In this document: piece by piece, positions 27,076 to 37,200 of the stretch
Numbering within the stretch: the first letter of the stretch is position 1
How the letters are laid out: every line of letters begins with the position of its first letter
From: Planctomycetota bacterium
GTDB taxonomy: Bacteria > Planctomycetota > Planctomycetia > Pirellulales > Pirellulaceae
Assembly (NCBI GenBank): GCA_026692865.1
Contig: JAPLNI010000026.1
Location: 207,135 to 271,134 of the forward strand
DNA: 64,000 nucleotides
Direction: 5' to 3'
Notes under the pieces: model-generated
The model's input: the letters and a program-made list of their open reading frames with translations, nothing else
Told to the model about the DNA's origin: nothing
The model's database searches: none
Program-made: the position numbers and the translations under genes

Positions 27076-29184
27076 ATGCGTCGCAACGGCAATTCGGGGT
27101 TTGGCTTATCTCTTTGTACCATTCTATCGTTTGGGTACGTTTCGTTCGTATCGTCGGCTGTCTTGTCGATTTGGATCGCAAGCGGGCATAGCCAGATCGC
27201 AATCGCCGAAACGGCTCAAACGCTTCGCGACGAACAAGAAGCAATACGGATGGCGAGCGATTTTGCGCAACGATCGGTTGTGCAGGTCGAATCGTTTGGT
27301 GGACGCGAGGTCGTTGACGAAAGCGCTGTGGCAGCTGGGCCTTCCTCGGGAACCATTGTAGGGGCCGATGGTTGGATCGTTACCAGCTTATTCCAATTCC
27401 GCGGTGATCCTGCTTCGATCACGGTACTGCTGAGCGATGGGACTCGGAAGGCTGCGAAACTGGTTGCTCGCGATTACGCCCGCGAGTTTGCTTTGCTGAA
27501 AATTGATGTCGATAGACCGCTAATCGAACCAATCGTTTCACCCAAGTCAGAATGGCTCAATGGTCAATGGGCAATCGCGTTGGGAAAAACGTTCGATACG
27601 CAAACCGCATCGCGATCGGTGGGTATTCTCAGTGCCACAGATCGAATCTTTGGTCGTGCGATTCAAACCGACTGCAAAGTCTCCCCCCACAACTACGGTG
27701 GACCGTTGATCGATATTCGAGGCCGTGTGCTAGGGATTCTCGCACCGATTGACCCTGGCATTGCGACCGAAGGCGAAGTCCAACAGTGGTACGACTCGGG
27801 AATTGGTTTTGCTATCCCGATCGAAGAAGTGTTAAAGCGACTTCCCAATCTTAAAAAGGGCGAGGACATCTACCCAGGCAAAGCCGGAATACGTCCAGCA
27901 CTGAACGATGATTTTCGAGGCCCAGTGATTCTTGCTGGTGTCGCACCGGGAACTCCCGCGTCTAAAGCAGGCCTGAAAGCCGGCGACAAACTCTTGAAGG
28001 TAAACGATACAACGATCCAGTGGCCAAACCACATTCGTCATGCTCTCGGTAATGCAGACGCACAAACACTGGTCAACGTTACCGTCGAGCGAGATGGAAA
28101 AACAAAGAACGTTGATGTCGAATTGGTGAAAGAGTTACCGGTGTATCGTACTCCTTTTTGGGGCATCTTGCCGGATCATGATTTTCAAAATTCAATAACT
28201 CAAAGGAAAGCTTCCGACCCTGAATCTAAAGTAGAGTCCAAAGTTACCAGCGAAGGTGTTCGTTTGGCAGCCATACTCGATGACGCGGCGGTACGATTGG
28301 AAGGCCTTCGCGTGGGGATGATTCTTCGTAAGCTCAATGGCGAACTGATCAAAACGATCGCAGATTTAGATCGGCAAATTAGCTTTTTGGACCATCGCGA
28401 AAAAGTCACCGTCGAAGTGATCGAGGTAAGCGAAGACGGCGTGCCAACGGATCCAAAGACGCTTAGTTTCGCTTCGACAACATGGCCGGAAGAAGTACCG
28501 CTCCAGAAATCGTTGATAGAAAAAGCGATTGCAGACCCCAAGTCAGAAAAAGCGGATGCGAAGAATGACAAACAAACGGGGATCGTGAATCTCGTTATGG
28601 GAGACGTTAAAAATCAAGCGTTCTTGTTCGTTCCGTCGAACTACCAAGACTCAGACGAAAGCGGCTTGCTGGTCGTTCTGGCAGAGCCAGGGCGTGTTGA
28701 ACGAAAGGCATGGGTCGATGCTTGGGAAGTTTTCTGCAGAAACCATCGATTCATGGTTGCGGTCGTGTCTCCTGCCGATCCTGAAAAGTGGTCTATTGAA
28801 GAACTGGAGATTGTGAAGAGAACTTTGCAAGATATCCGTAACCGATATTCGATCGATTCACGACGACTAGTGATCGGTGGCATCGGCGGAGGGAGTCTCC
28901 CCGCGTTGATTTTGGGAGCCCAATCGCGCAGCATCGCTCGAGGCATTTGGGTATCGGCTCCCGGTGGCCCCAAAGGAATTCGCGTCCCTCAAGCAGAACC
29001 GATGGAGTCACCCGCGTTCCTCTTCCAAGGCGAAAAGAATGGCTTTCAATCGCTGACCTCACAACTCCAAAAGCTCGGTTACCGAACTAATCTTTCCAGC
29101 AATCAATATGATCCCGTTAAGGCATTAGGAAGCGACTCGCTAAATCAAGTTCAAGCATTTTGTGCGTCACTGGAATGGAAGTAA
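27076..29184 (+). CDS. HtrA-like protein with catalytic residues replaced, fused to an alpha/beta-hydrolase-like domain
   Basis: A 702-residue exported protein (hydrophobic N-terminus, residues 17-36). The first domain aligns with HtrA proteases, but the triad is gone: GWIVTSLFQF has Phe106 where His should be, AREFALLK has Glu137 in place of Asp, and SPHNYGGPL has Tyr207 in place of Ser. Two PDZ domains follow (GVAPGTPASKAGLKAGDKLL at about 295-314 and a second near 400). The C-terminal 190 residues resemble a serine esterase, but the nucleophile elbow reads GGIGGGS (601-607), without Ser at the usual place. I infer a non-enzymatic binding or adaptor role; the fold assignment of the last domain is tentative. 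Confidence 0.85.
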   Translation: MRRNGNSGFGLSLCTILSFGYVSFVSSAVLSIWIASGHSQIAIAETAQTLRDEQEAIRMASDFAQRSVVQVESFGGREVVDESAVAAGPSSGTIVGADGWIVTSLFQFRGDPASITVLLSDGTRKAAKLVARDYAREFALLKIDVDRPLIEPIVSPKSEWLNGQWAIALGKTFDTQTASRSVGILSATDRIFGRAIQTDCKVSPHNYGGPLIDIRGRVLGILAPIDPGIATEGEVQQWYDSGIGFAIPIEEVLKRLPNLKKGEDIYPGKAGIRPALNDDFRGPVILAGVAPGTPASKAGLKAGDKLLKVNDTTIQWPNHIRHALGNADAQTLVNVTVERDGKTKNVDVELVKELPVYRTPFWGILPDHDFQNSITQRKASDPESKVESKVTSEGVRLAAILDDAAVRLEGLRVGMILRKLNGELIKTIADLDRQISFLDHREKVTVEVIEVSEDGVPTDPKTLSFASTTWPEEVPLQKSLIEKAIADPKSEKADAKNDKQTGIVNLVMGDVKNQAFLFVPSNYQDSDESGLLVVLAEPGRVERKAWVDAWEVFCRNHRFMVAVVSPADPEKWSIEELEIVKRTLQDIRNRYSIDSRRLVIGGIGGGSLPALILGAQSRSIARGIWVSAPGGPKGIRVPQAEPMESPAFLFQGEKNGFQSLTSQLQKLGYRTNLSSNQYDPVKALGSDSLNQVQAFCASLEWK

Positions 29185-29356
29185 CGAACGCCAGCGGCTC
29201 AGTTTATCAAACAAATTGCGTCGATACTGGCGATCGGCATTTACCTTTGAAAAACAAAGTACACCGCACCGCAAAGGCATAACCCAGCCTACAAAAATAC
29301 ATCCCAGCGGTCGATTCATGTAGAAAATCTCGAACAGACCAATTCATGATCGTTCT

Positions 29357-30025
29357 CTACATATATTCGACTAAGTCGTCAGTTGGAAATCGGACTTTTT
29401 TCGCCAGAGCATTTTTGTCAGCCGCATCACGATATCCGACAGCGCACCCAACGACCGATGAATAATCCGAGTTGCTCAAACCTAAAACGCGATCGTATGC
29501 CTTGCCATCGATCCCCTCCATAGGACAAGTGTCGACTCCTAGCACTGCCGCGGCGGTCATTAGTTGTCCAAGTGCGATGTAAACTTGACGAGTGTTCCAC
29601 GACCGAACTGACTCCGGATCCATTTTTTGAACAGTGCCCATCATCATCAAACGGTAAGGTGCAAGCTTTTCAACAGGGACCGAGCGAGTTTCTGCGATCG
29701 ATTGAACGTACGAATCGATATAGCTTTCGTCCATCGATTTTCGTACAGCCAAAACCACCATGTGCGAACAATCCTGGGGCTGAGTCTGCTTCCAAGAAAT
29801 CTCGGGCAACTGAGCTTTAATTTTCGGGCTGGTCACAACCAAAAACTTCCACGGTTGCAACCCATAACTGCTCGGTGCAAGAACCATCGATTGCTCAATT
29901 GCCTTCCAAGTAATCGCGTCGACGGTTCGATTTGGGTCGAATGATTTCACCGCATACCGCCAGCGAAGACTTTCCAACAATTGATCTGGGTGAATTGAAT
30001 TCATAAGGGTTTCTCTCGGTGACAC
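29357..30025 (-). CDS. NAD(P)H-dependent nitroreductase family protein
   Basis: A 222-residue FMN-binding oxidoreductase of the nitroreductase family, usually a homodimer that reduces nitro groups, quinones or related compounds with NAD(P)H. Marks are the N-terminal RRYAVKSFDPN-type segment (here RWRYAVKSFDPN at about residues 21-32), the APSSYGLQPWKFLVVTS FMN-binding region at about 51-67, and the C-terminal GCAVGYRD. No signal peptide. The neighbours do not suggest a specific substrate. Confidence 0.92.
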   Translation of the reverse strand: MSPRETLMNSIHPDQLLESLRWRYAVKSFDPNRTVDAITWKAIEQSMVLAPSSYGLQPWKFLVVTSPKIKAQLPEISWKQTQPQDCSHMVVLAVRKSMDESYIDSYVQSIAETRSVPVEKLAPYRLMMMGTVQKMDPESVRSWNTRQVYIALGQLMTAAAVLGVDTCPMEGIDGKAYDRVLGLSNSDYSSVVGCAVGYRDAADKNALAKKVRFPTDDLVEYM

Positions 30026-30197
30026 GGAAAATGATCAGAGCTGGTAAAGTATCAAACGAACCAGCAAACGTATATCGCGGTTCAGCTATTTCTGGAGACT
30101 TGCAAGTTTATCGCCGTGGGAAGTCGTGATACAATGCAGTTATCCTCCAAAGGCTACCAAATCCTCAGTTGTTCTCTTGCTTACTAGTTGAAATCTC

Positions 30198-31475
30198 ATG
30201 TACTTTCGATGTTTGGTCCCCTTTTTGTTAGCGGTACTTGGAGTCATTGCTCCTGGAATTTCAGAAGCTTTCTCCGCAGATGGTCCAACGACATCGGGCG
30301 AGACTTCAGCGAGTTCTCCAGCCAGTAACTCAATTCGCGTTGCGACTTTTAATGTCTCTCTGTATCGCAAGAAAGCGGGTCAACTGGCATTCGATTTAGA
30401 ACGCGGAGATGCTCAAGCCGAGCAACTCGCGAAGATCATTCGCCAAGTGAACCCCGACATTGTTTTGCTTAACGAAATCGACGATGACGGCGGTAAAGAT
30501 AACGGGAAATCGGTAAGACTGTTTCGCGATAAGTACCTCCATCGTCAAGATTCGGAATCTGTGTCTTCCCCTCCTTTAAAGCCATGGGACTACTACTATT
30601 CCCCGAGCGTCAACACGGGGGTCGATTCGGGCCTTGATTTAGATAACAACGGAAAAACAGGCTCACCTGCTGATTGCTGGGGCTACGGTGAGTACCCCGG
30701 TCAATACGGGTTAGCCGTTCTTAGTCGCTACCCTATCGACGCGAAAAAAATTCGTACGTTTCAGAAATTTCTTTGGAAGGACATGCCCAACGCGCTTCGA
30801 CCAACAAATGCAGATGGGTCAAGTTATTGGAATGATTCGATTTGGAGCCAACTTCGGTTGACCTCAAAGACACACGCGGATATACCGATCACGATCCATA
30901 ACCAAACGTTGCACCTTCTTGTGTCTCATCCAACGCCTCCTGTTTTCGATGGTCCCGAAGATAGAAATGGACGTCGCAATAATGACGAGATTCGCCTTTT
31001 CAAAGATTATGTCGAATGGTCAGCAACCAATTCGACTGAGCCAAGCTATCACTACGATGACTCCGGAATCAAAGGGGCGCTAGCGAAAGATGCTTGTTTC
31101 ATCATCCTGGGTGACTTGAACGCAGACCCGATCGATGGCAACGGCCTTCATGATGGAATCCAAGGACTGCTCGATTCCAAGCAAGTAAATGGCAAAATCG
31201 TTCCGACCAGCGAGGGCGGCGTTGAAGCCGCTTCGTTACAGGGCAAACAAAATGCGAAGCACAAGGGCAATTCTGCTTATGATACGGGAGATTTTAATGA
31301 CGCGAATCCTGGGAATCTTCGATGCGATTTCGCGCTGCCATCGGCTAATATAGAGGTCGCGTCCAGCGGCGTGTTTTGGCCAAAACGCGAAGGCATTTCC
31401 TCTGACGACAAAAAGATGATCGAAGCGACGGATCATCGATTGGTTTGGGTCGATTTATTGTTACCAAATAACTGA
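30198..31475 (+). CDS. Secreted endonuclease/exonuclease/phosphatase-family protein
   Basis: A 425-residue protein with a signal peptide (residues 1-24) and one EEP domain (DNase I-like metal-dependent phosphoesterase). Signature regions include VATFNVSLYRK at about residues 48-58 (Asn metal ligand), DIVLLNEIDDDGG (Glu ligand), LLVSHPTPP (His), ILGDLNADPIDGNG (Asp/Asn) and ATDHRLVWVDLLL (terminal Asp-His). Similar planctomycete proteins occur in large numbers; the substrate may be nucleic acid, phospholipid or another phosphoester. It is on the same strand as the next large gene, 60 bp away. Confidence 0.9.
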   Translation: MYFRCLVPFLLAVLGVIAPGISEAFSADGPTTSGETSASSPASNSIRVATFNVSLYRKKAGQLAFDLERGDAQAEQLAKIIRQVNPDIVLLNEIDDDGGKDNGKSVRLFRDKYLHRQDSESVSSPPLKPWDYYYSPSVNTGVDSGLDLDNNGKTGSPADCWGYGEYPGQYGLAVLSRYPIDAKKIRTFQKFLWKDMPNALRPTNADGSSYWNDSIWSQLRLTSKTHADIPITIHNQTLHLLVSHPTPPVFDGPEDRNGRRNNDEIRLFKDYVEWSATNSTEPSYHYDDSGIKGALAKDACFIILGDLNADPIDGNGLHDGIQGLLDSKQVNGKIVPTSEGGVEAASLQGKQNAKHKGNSAYDTGDFNDANPGNLRCDFALPSANIEVASSGVFWPKREGISSDDKKMIEATDHRLVWVDLLLPNN

Positions 31476-31495
31476 CTTGCATTAAACAACGTTTT

Positions 31496-31510
31496 CGAAA
31501 CAAAGTTTCG
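31496..31510. promoter_or_regulatory. Inverted repeat CGAAAC-AAA-GTTTCG upstream of the barrel protein
   Basis: A perfect 6-base-arm palindrome in the spacer between the EEP gene and the next gene. It could be an operator or a weak hairpin. Nothing more can be said from sequence. Confidence 0.3.
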
Positions 31511-31534
31511 TATAACAGGAACCTCTAGCCGCCG

Positions 31535-34183
31535 ATGGACGTTTTCGAATCAGATCAAATTCGCCTGCGCCAGTCGCAAACGAGATTGCATGCCGATAAG
31601 CCTTCGATTCCTTCCTGGGCCTTAGATCTTGCACTTCTCTGTTTTGGTGGCGCAACGCTTTGGATGGTCACGCAAACGCTTCGATTTGGTGACCCACGAC
31701 CAGAACGCAATGCGTGGACGTATGTCATTCTCATTCCGGCGACGGTCATAGTAATTGATCTACTCATGCGCTCGTTCGTGAGTCGATTCATCGAGCGAGC
31801 GATCCAATCAGCCTTTCTCTTCAGTGTAATGCTTCATTTGCTGTTAACCTTTGGCGCGGTGAATCTCGTCCTTTTCTCAAGAAATTCGCCCGAGTTATCA
31901 GCAGCCCTTGCAACCTCACCGGAGGTTCAAAACGTGAATCTTCCAAGTGAACGTCCTCCCGCGCCCGAGTATTTCGAATCGAAGGATTTCGACGTTGAAT
32001 CCGAAACGCAGTCGGAACAGCGCCCCGAGTACATGCAACCGGCTCGCACGAAGCAATCCGATGCAAATGATGCCGAAGCAAACAAACAAGACGTTGCGCA
32101 TAAGTCAGATGTCGCAACCATTGATGCTCCACAGCAAGCAGTTACGCCTCCAAGTGCATCGCCACTCAACAAAGTCGATAAGGAATTGGAACAACCGGAG
32201 ATCACTTCAGAAGTGATGGCGATTGCAAAATCTGATGGCTTAGAGGCTCGCGAGTCCACGGCGTTGGAAGTCAAGCCAATCGCTGTCCCTGAGGGGAGTA
32301 CGCTCGACGAATCAGTATCCCAAGACACATCCGATGCAGTAGCTTCATCGATGCAAGCTCTTTCGGCTGAGAAGTTTAATCGGTCGACTGCGTCACAGTC
32401 TCTCTCGCTCCTACCCGAAGCATCTTTGGATATCGCGTTGACAGAAAATCCGAACGCGAACTTTGCGAAACGGAATCGGTCAGCCATCGACGCTCCACGA
32501 CGCGTTCCGTCATTTTCAGAGTCCAATAATCAAGATTTTTCCGAAATGGTCGAGCGGATGAATCGCGCAACGCCGTCGTTGTCGTCTCCAAAACCGATGC
32601 CTGCAATCGGCAAGTCATCTATCGCTAAGCCTTCGCTGGTGGATGTTCCTGATGTCGAGGAATCTACAAGTTACGGTACTATTCAAAGTAGCCAAGACCC
32701 AGCTAGCTTCGCACCCAGTCAAGATTCGTTAGCGATTGGTCGGCGATCGGATGTCGCTACGAATAATCGAAATACGAAAGCAAAAACAGATGCTAGCACT
32801 GCGACTTCCAACCCTTCTACCTCGAACGCTTCCACCTCCAACACGACCGGGCAATCGACGTCGAATCTTCTGGAGCCCTCATTCGAACCGAAGATGAGTA
32901 ACGCGATCAGCGACATTTCGCGTCGTTCAACCGCTAGTCTCGAACGAAAGTCCTCTCAATTTCGCGATCTGGAACCGGAGATAGCTGCCCCCGCGATAAG
33001 TGTTCCATCGCGTTTTCCTAAGTCTTCTGCCGCGAGAATGGCTCCTTCCACTTCGGCAGTTCCAATACCTGCAGCGGCCTTTCAGCAGCGCATGGCTCGT
33101 AACGAAGGGGCATCCAACGCAGCGGATCAGGGGGACTTTGGACCAGAAACGGAAGCTGCCATTGAGCGAGGCTTACAGTTCCTTTCACGATATCAACGTG
33201 AAGATGGTTCATGGCACTTAGAAGACTTTGGTGATAACCCGCGACTGCGAAGCGATACTGCTGCGACAGGTCTTTCTCTACTCGCATTGCAAGGGGCCGG
33301 ATATTCGCATCGGCAATATCAATATGCAGAAGTCTGCAAGTCTGCCTTGGAGTACTTGATAGCAAACCAACGGCCTAATGGCGACTTGTATATCGCCATG
33401 GATGACCCTTCCAATTCGAATGTTCGATTCTACTCACACAGCATTGCTGCCCTCGCGCTGTGCGAAGCTTATGGCATGACTCAAGACGAAGCCTTGAAGG
33501 AACCGGCTCAAAAAGCGGTCGACTTTATGGTAAACAGTCAGGATCCCGTCGGGGGTGGCTGGCGATATCAGCCGGGGTATGAATCCGATACGAGTGTATC
33601 TGGTTGGTTCATGATGGCGCTCAAGAGTGCAGAGCTCTCTGGGCTGGTGGTTCCGAAAGAAACGTTTACCAAAATCGAAGGTTGGCTTGATAAGGCACAA
33701 GCTTCTCCCGAACAGCGTTACCTGTACCGATACAATCCACTCGCCCCTGATGCACCAACCACGCGACGGGGAAGAGAAGTCAATCCCACGATGACTGGAG
33801 TCGGGCTATTGATGCGGCTGTATCTTGGGTGGAGAAGAGATAACGAAAACATGGGTCGTGGAGCGGATTACTTGTTGCAGAATCCGCCGTCGATGGGAAC
33901 CGTTTCGGTACCACTTCGAGATACTTATTATTGGTACTACGCAACCCAAGTGATGTTTCATATGGGAGGGGAACGATGGCGTAAGTGGAATGCATTGTTG
34001 CATCCAATGCTCATCAAAACGCAACAGCTCGAAGGCCCCGACAGCGGTTCTTGGAATCCAGGTGGTCCGATACCCGATCGCTGGGGACCATTCGCAGGCA
34101 GACTCTACGTAACCACGTTGAACCTTCTGTCGCTAGAAGTCTATTATCGACACTTACCGATCTACGAAGATACGGCCAGGTAA
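31535..34183 (+). CDS. Large membrane protein with squalene cyclase/prenyltransferase-like C-terminal barrel
   Basis: An 882-residue protein. Three hydrophobic segments at about residues 25-45, 60-78 and 90-115 anchor it in a membrane. A low-complexity region rich in Ser, Thr, Pro, Ala and Glu fills about residues 130-530. The last 340 residues form an alpha/alpha toroid of the terpenoid cyclase/prenyltransferase type, with the QW-like motifs GLQFLSRYQREDGSWHLED, YLIANQRPNGDLYIA, and AVDFMVNSQDPVGGGWRYQP. The DxDD or DCTAE acidic signature of true squalene cyclases is not seen, so a catalytic cyclase role is doubtful. Such proteins are frequent in planctomycetes with no known function. Confidence 0.85.
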   Translation: MDVFESDQIRLRQSQTRLHADKPSIPSWALDLALLCFGGATLWMVTQTLRFGDPRPERNAWTYVILIPATVIVIDLLMRSFVSRFIERAIQSAFLFSVMLHLLLTFGAVNLVLFSRNSPELSAALATSPEVQNVNLPSERPPAPEYFESKDFDVESETQSEQRPEYMQPARTKQSDANDAEANKQDVAHKSDVATIDAPQQAVTPPSASPLNKVDKELEQPEITSEVMAIAKSDGLEARESTALEVKPIAVPEGSTLDESVSQDTSDAVASSMQALSAEKFNRSTASQSLSLLPEASLDIALTENPNANFAKRNRSAIDAPRRVPSFSESNNQDFSEMVERMNRATPSLSSPKPMPAIGKSSIAKPSLVDVPDVEESTSYGTIQSSQDPASFAPSQDSLAIGRRSDVATNNRNTKAKTDASTATSNPSTSNASTSNTTGQSTSNLLEPSFEPKMSNAISDISRRSTASLERKSSQFRDLEPEIAAPAISVPSRFPKSSAARMAPSTSAVPIPAAAFQQRMARNEGASNAADQGDFGPETEAAIERGLQFLSRYQREDGSWHLEDFGDNPRLRSDTAATGLSLLALQGAGYSHRQYQYAEVCKSALEYLIANQRPNGDLYIAMDDPSNSNVRFYSHSIAALALCEAYGMTQDEALKEPAQKAVDFMVNSQDPVGGGWRYQPGYESDTSVSGWFMMALKSAELSGLVVPKETFTKIEGWLDKAQASPEQRYLYRYNPLAPDAPTTRRGREVNPTMTGVGLLMRLYLGWRRDNENMGRGADYLLQNPPSMGTVSVPLRDTYYWYYATQVMFHMGGERWRKWNALLHPMLIKTQQLEGPDSGSWNPGGPIPDRWGPFAGRLYVTTLNLLSLEVYYRHLPIYEDTAR

Positions 34184-34216
34184 AGCACTTCTGAATCCCT
34201 CTTAGCGGAAACGAAG

Positions 34217-37200
34217 TTAAACAACCGCTCGATTTCTGCGTCTTGTTCGTTCGATTCCAAATTCGGAAAAGTAATGATCGACCATGGTTTGATCAACGGC
34301 AGTGGATCGATTGAGCGAGACTGGTTGCACGGCGACGGTGCTGATTCTCGCCACGGTGGGAGCCGTGAATGAACGAAGGCTTGAGGTCCCTTGAGCCGCT
34401 CGAACTGCGTTAGTATCAAGTACGTTCACTGCGCCGCTTCGGTCAACGTCGAAGATATTAGAAATACTCCCCGGGTTCAGTCCTTGGTTACCTCGCACGG
34501 AATTAGTATCCAAAACATTGATTGTCACTTGTTGTGATGGGAACGGTGACGTTGGCGTGACATCGAATCGTGCGTTTCCGAAGTAGAAAACATCATCGGC
34601 ACCTAATCCCGTGTTTGCGTTAGCAAGAATCGTCACCCGCAACCACGCATTCTGAATTGCGTTATTGGCAAAGGACAGTTTGACGCGATTTGAACCACTT
34701 GCGCCCCCGCCAGCAAAAGTTGAAACCGTGACAACTGGATTGATCGTTACGAAGTTGGGAGTTGTGCTCGAAAAATCGCTCCACACTGCGAATTGGAAAC
34801 TACTGCTTGTAATTGCTGCCAGATTACCTGTCCCGTTTATATCCACAACAATTCCGTTGAGGCCGCGAGAGTAGTTTGTGTAGTTTGCAACGACGGCCGA
34901 CTGCCCGGGAAGTAACGCTGTCTTGGTCGGATCAATGGCGTTGATTGGGTTCCCGGAACCATCACCAAAGGCCGCATTCGTCGAACCGCTGTAGAATATT
35001 TGTCGATTCACGACGGACGCCACAATCGGGAATGTGTAATCGGCAACCACAGGCAGGTGATCACTTACTGTTCGTAGAAGCGATAGTACTGATAAGCGAT
35101 TTGCGAGTCCTGGCAACGCGGTACTGCTTGAATCGTCTATGTTACCATTCACCGCGACCGATCCATTGTTTCCGAAAGTGTGATAGCTTCCGGTCCGATA
35201 CTCCAAGCCAACACCGTTAGCGAACTCTCCAGAGTTGAGTTGGAAATCGAGTCGGTCATCCAAGCCACCGCCATCGAGTCCATTGGCTGGAGTCAAAGCT
35301 GGTGATTGTGTAAAGATATCGCGGAACGAAGAATTTCCGCTCCAATTTCCGGGACGATTTACTGGGTCGAAAGCTTGGCCATTTCCGGACGAGAGGAACT
35401 CAACGTACGCCGATTCAGAACTTCGATAGAGATTGAAATCGCCAACATAAATCACATGAGCTCCTTGACCAATCGCATCTGCGTCATCGCGAATGGCTTG
35501 GGCCTCAAGTAACCTACGTCCAGCACTATCGGCATCATCAGCTGCTTTAAGGTGACTGTTATAAACATAGAAGTCGGATTCGCCAAAGGATCCGACTGGC
35601 CGAAATTTGTAACGCAGTGTTTGTCTTGGAGCTCCGTTTGAACTTGCAGTTCCTATCGTCGCCTCGTCAAGCAATTGAAGCGTTTGCGAGTTGTAAACGA
35701 CTCCTTGTGTACCCGCACCGGTGGTCGCTCCGTTCAGAACTCCATAAGCATATGCCGTCGTTGAGTAAGTGTTGTTGAGCGAAGCTGCGACAATTGCCGA
35801 GGTCGTTGCTTGACTCAAAACTTCTTGCAAGGCGAAGAGATCGACTGGCCGTGATAACCCTGCAACGATTTCAGTTCCCATCGCTTGAAGCAACGTACCA
35901 AAGCCCGTCCTCGGGGTCCCGTCTCCACTCGATCCCGAGATATTCCAGCTCACAATTCGAAGGTTCGACGTTCCATTAGCAATAGCTGCTTGCACGGTCA
36001 CCACAAAGGTCGCGGTCGCAGTTAAAACGCCATCGGAAACGGTCAGTGTAATCGTAGATGCTCCCGATTGACCGTTGGCAGGTGTGAGCGTGACATTGCG
36101 ACCGGAACCTGATCCACCGACAACGACACTGCTATTGGGAAGCAGCGTCGTATTGGACGATGTGGCTGTTACGACCAAGCTCGCAGCGGCAGTTTCGTTG
36201 TCGCCGATGGTGAACGCAATCGGCGAAGTGGCTGTTTGAAATGGAGTGACAACATCCGCCGGTTTTGTAATCGTCGGTGCTGTGTTCGTCGCGCCGCCGG
36301 TAGTTGCGCTAAAGGTAAAGTCATCAATTGCCAGCCCATCGTCGGCGCTTGTCGCGTTGAAGTCAGTCCAGCGAATCCAGACTGTTGCGTCGTTAGGTAT
36401 ATTAAGCGAGGGGATCGTCGAACTTCGAGCGGTCCTGTTAGCTGTTGCATTACCGTCCAAGGCTCCGACAGTTCCTGCGGTGATTGGCGCAATGAAATCG
36501 AGCGCATCAACATTGACCCAAGTGCCTGTGGTGAGGCTTGTCGCGTCCAAACTATACTGAAAGTCGAGCTTGTCTTGACGCGTGGTTGCACCCAATCGCC
36601 ACTGCTCGCCTGTGTATCCGATCGTCATCGACTGCAGCGCCTGACCTGTCTTGTTCTGAATCGCCGCACCAATCGTCGAACTTATTGAATTGCTTGTGAG
36701 AGCACCGAAAGCCCGCTCGGTTGCGTTGGTGGCTCCGAAGCTAAACGTATCGCCCGAGTTTCCGCTGCCGTTTCCAGTGGTATACGTGGTGTTGTTGCTG
36801 GTGCCAGTCTCATTGAACGTCCAGCCGCCGGGAGTTACCGAACTGGTGCCGCTGCTCGCTAATGAATTAAAGTTTTCGGAGTAGGTCGACCCGCTTGAGA
36901 CGTACTGAATCGTAGAAGCTACCGGAGTGGCTGCGTTGACGATCGAGTCAATCCAAGTCTGATAAACGTCGACTCGCGTATCGTAAGACTGATCCCCAAT
37001 CGCGGCGCTTGCTAAGTTTCCACCCGAGGTGACACCGGCAACGACAAATGTCCCACCAACGTCAATAAATGCTGGCCCACCCGAATCGCCCGGTGCGGTG
37101 TTGCTCTCCGTGTTGTTCTGAAAGTTCCATCGAATCAGTGTCGACGTCACACTATCGATCGGAGTTGTTCCAACGCGTTTGGTTCCGAATGTGCCATCAG

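Noticed and set aside
31916-32526. Minus-strand frames within the Ser/Thr/Glu-rich stalk of the barrel protein
   Set aside because: Low-complexity coding sequence often leaves open antisense frames; none has recognisable features.
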